In this document: positions 5,218 to 6,314 of the stretch, piece by piece | Layout: every line of letters begins with the position of its first letter | How positions within the stretch are numbered: the first letter of the stretch is position 1 | Assembly: GCA_022822245.1 (NCBI GenBank) | Contig: JAJECB010000252.1 | Span: 1 to 6,314 of the forward strand | From: Gammaproteobacteria bacterium | Lineage (GTDB): Bacteria; Pseudomonadota; Gammaproteobacteria; HK1 | DNA: 6,314 nt | Direction of reading: 5' to 3' | Program-made: the position numbers and the translations under genes | Notes under the pieces: model-generated | Databases searched by the model: none | What the model was told of the DNA's origin: nothing | The model's input: the letters and a program-made list of their open reading frames with translations, nothing else

Positions 5218-6314
5218 GCGGCCGACCCCACGATGCCCTCGAGGTCCTCGACCGACTTGGGGAGGGAGGCGGACAGGACCTCCACCCCGTCGCGGGTGAC
5301 CAGCACCACGTCCTCGATCCGGATGCCGATCCCGCGCCAGGGCGCGGCGACCGCCGGCTCCGCGGGGTCGATGTAGAGCCCCGGCTCGACGGTCATCACC
5401 ATTCCGGGCTCGAGCTCGCGCGGCTCCCCGTCCACCCGGTAGTCCGCGACGTCATGGACGTCGAGACCGAGCCAGTGGCCGGTCGGATACGCGCAGAGCC
5501 GGCCCATCACGTCATCCCCGCGGGTCTCGCGAAGCACCCCGAGCCGGGCGAGCCCCTCGGCGAGGACCCGGGCCGCCTGCGCGTGCGGCGCCTGCCAGGA
5601 GCGTCCCGGGCGGATCGCGTCGATGGCGGCGCGCTGCGCCTCGAGCACCAGCTCGTAGAGGGAGCGCTGCGGCGCGCTGAACCGCCCGGCCACGGGCCAC
5701 GTCCGGGTCACGTCCGCCGCGTAGCAGCCGTACTCCGCGCCCGCGTCCACGAGGACGAGCTCGCCGTCGCGCAACGTGCCGGAGTTCGCGGTGTAGTGCG
5801 GCCGGCAGGCGTTCGCGCCGGCCGCGACGATGCACGGATAAGCGAGGGTCCGGCAGCCGGCCCGGTGCAGCGCGTAGAGGAGCTCCGCCTCCACCTCGTA
5901 CTCCGCGAGCCCCGGCCGGCACGCCGCCATCGCCCGGCGGTGGGCGGCCGCGGTGAGCTCGACCGCCCGGCGGATCATCCGCACCTCCGCCCGGCTCTTG
6001 TAGAGCCGCATCTCGTGCACCCGGGGATGCAGGTCCACCAGCTCGGACGGATCCGCGGGACGGGACCGGAGACGCTCGAGCCAGCCGAGCACCCGTGCGT
6101 CGAACGCGGGGTACTCGCCCATCGAGTACCAGATGCGGGGGCGGTCCTCGAGAAGGCGGGGGAGGATCTCGTCGATGTCGTCGATGGGGAACGCGTCGTC
6201 CGCGCCGTAGCTGCCGCACGCACCCTCGAGGCCGGCGCGCGGCCCGTGCATGCGCTCCTCCACGCGTCCTGCTCGCGGCAGAAGAGCAGGTACTCGCCCG
6301 CCCCGCGCCCGGGG
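5214..6314 (-). CDS. pepP: Xaa-Pro aminopeptidase PepP, 5'-truncated by window and apparently frameshifted
   Basis: Aminopeptidase P is a cytosolic di-manganese enzyme that removes an N-terminal residue preceding proline. The intact frame from 6263 (GTG) to the TGA at 5216-5214 encodes 349 residues with the pita-bread fold. Numbered from that codon, the metal ligands are D173 (LVDAGAEY), D184 (ADVTRT), H263 (TGHWLG), E293 (VEPGLYI) and E317 (RIED); H156 (RPHYTAN) and H270 (DVHD) match the E. coli active-site histidines 243 and 361. Tyr259 stands where E. coli has His350. The family needs an N-terminal domain of about 175 residues, so 6263 is not a plausible true start. In a different frame, 6313-6263 encodes PGRGAGEYLLFCREQDA, a good match to that missing domain. 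One base inserted near 6263 would join both parts with the E. coli spacing (seven residues between the Asp and the Gly of GPRAG). Without it, the upstream frame stops at 5977-5975. The cause is either a sequencing/assembly error or a genuine inactivating mutation. Confidence 0.9.
   Translation of the reverse strand, partial: PRARGGRVPALLPRAGRVEERMHGPRAGLEGACGSYGADDAFPIDDIDEILPRLLEDRPRIWYSMGEYPAFDARVLGWLERLRSRPADPSELVDLHPRVHEMRLYKSRAEVRMIRRAVELTAAAHRRAMAACRPGLAEYEVEAELLYALHRAGCRTLAYPCIVAAGANACRPHYTANSGTLRDGELVLVDAGAEYGCYAADVTRTWPVAGRFSAPQRSLYELVLEAQRAAIDAIRPGRSWQAPHAQAARVLAEGLARLGVLRETRGDDVMGRLCAYPTGHWLGLDVHDVADYRVDGEPRELEPGMVMTVEPGLYIDPAEPAVAAPWRGIGIRIEDVVLVTRDGVEVLSASLPKSVEDLEGIVGSAA

Noticed and set aside
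1..6314. CRISPR array, tRNA/rRNA genes, insertion sequence or phage elements
   Set aside because: No repeat-spacer pattern, cloverleaf-like sequence, transposase-like protein or terminal inverted repeats were seen; nearly all of the window is accounted for by five conserved genes.

Overview
This window comes from a very GC-rich (roughly 70% or more, by eye) bacterial chromosome. All genes lie on the minus strand, so the reading order runs from the right end of the window to the left. The order pepP - ubiH - visC/ubiI-like is the classic Gammaproteobacterial aminopeptidase/ubiquinone cluster known from E. coli. I therefore infer an aerobic, ubiquinone-using, high-GC Gammaproteobacterium, or a close relative. 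The species cannot be told from the sequence.

Layout, right to left. (1) 6314-5214: Xaa-Pro aminopeptidase PepP, cut by the window edge, with an apparent one-base frameshift near 6263 that separates the N-terminal domain from the catalytic domain. (2) 5217-3943: UbiH-type FAD hydroxylase, overlapping pepP by 4 bases (GTGA). (3) 3953-2763: a second FAD hydroxylase of the UbiI/UbiF/VisC type, overlapping ubiH by 11 bases. These three look like one translationally coupled operon. (4) 2762-2486: a 277-base gap with a hairpin just after the visC-like gene and a weak promoter candidate before the next gene. (5) 2485-719: a full-length sulfoacetaldehyde acetyltransferase (Xsc). (6) 700-1: the N-terminal third of a transketolase, only 18 bases after xsc and running off the left edge.

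How they fit together: the two flavoprotein hydroxylases add ring hydroxyls during ubiquinone synthesis, and PepP is a cytosolic metallopeptidase that commonly travels with them. Xsc converts sulfoacetaldehyde plus phosphate to acetyl phosphate and sulfite. Its tight pairing with a transketolase, rather than with the usual phosphotransacetylase (pta), is the most interesting feature. It could reflect a sulfosugar (sulfo-transketolase-like) route ending in Xsc. It could also be an unrecognised C2-aldehyde role for an Xsc-like enzyme beside pentose-phosphate or Calvin-cycle genes, or simply chance adjacency.

All four gene starts that lie inside the window appear to be GTG. No tRNA, rRNA, CRISPR array, insertion sequence or phage gene was seen, and the plus strand holds only antisense shadow frames.
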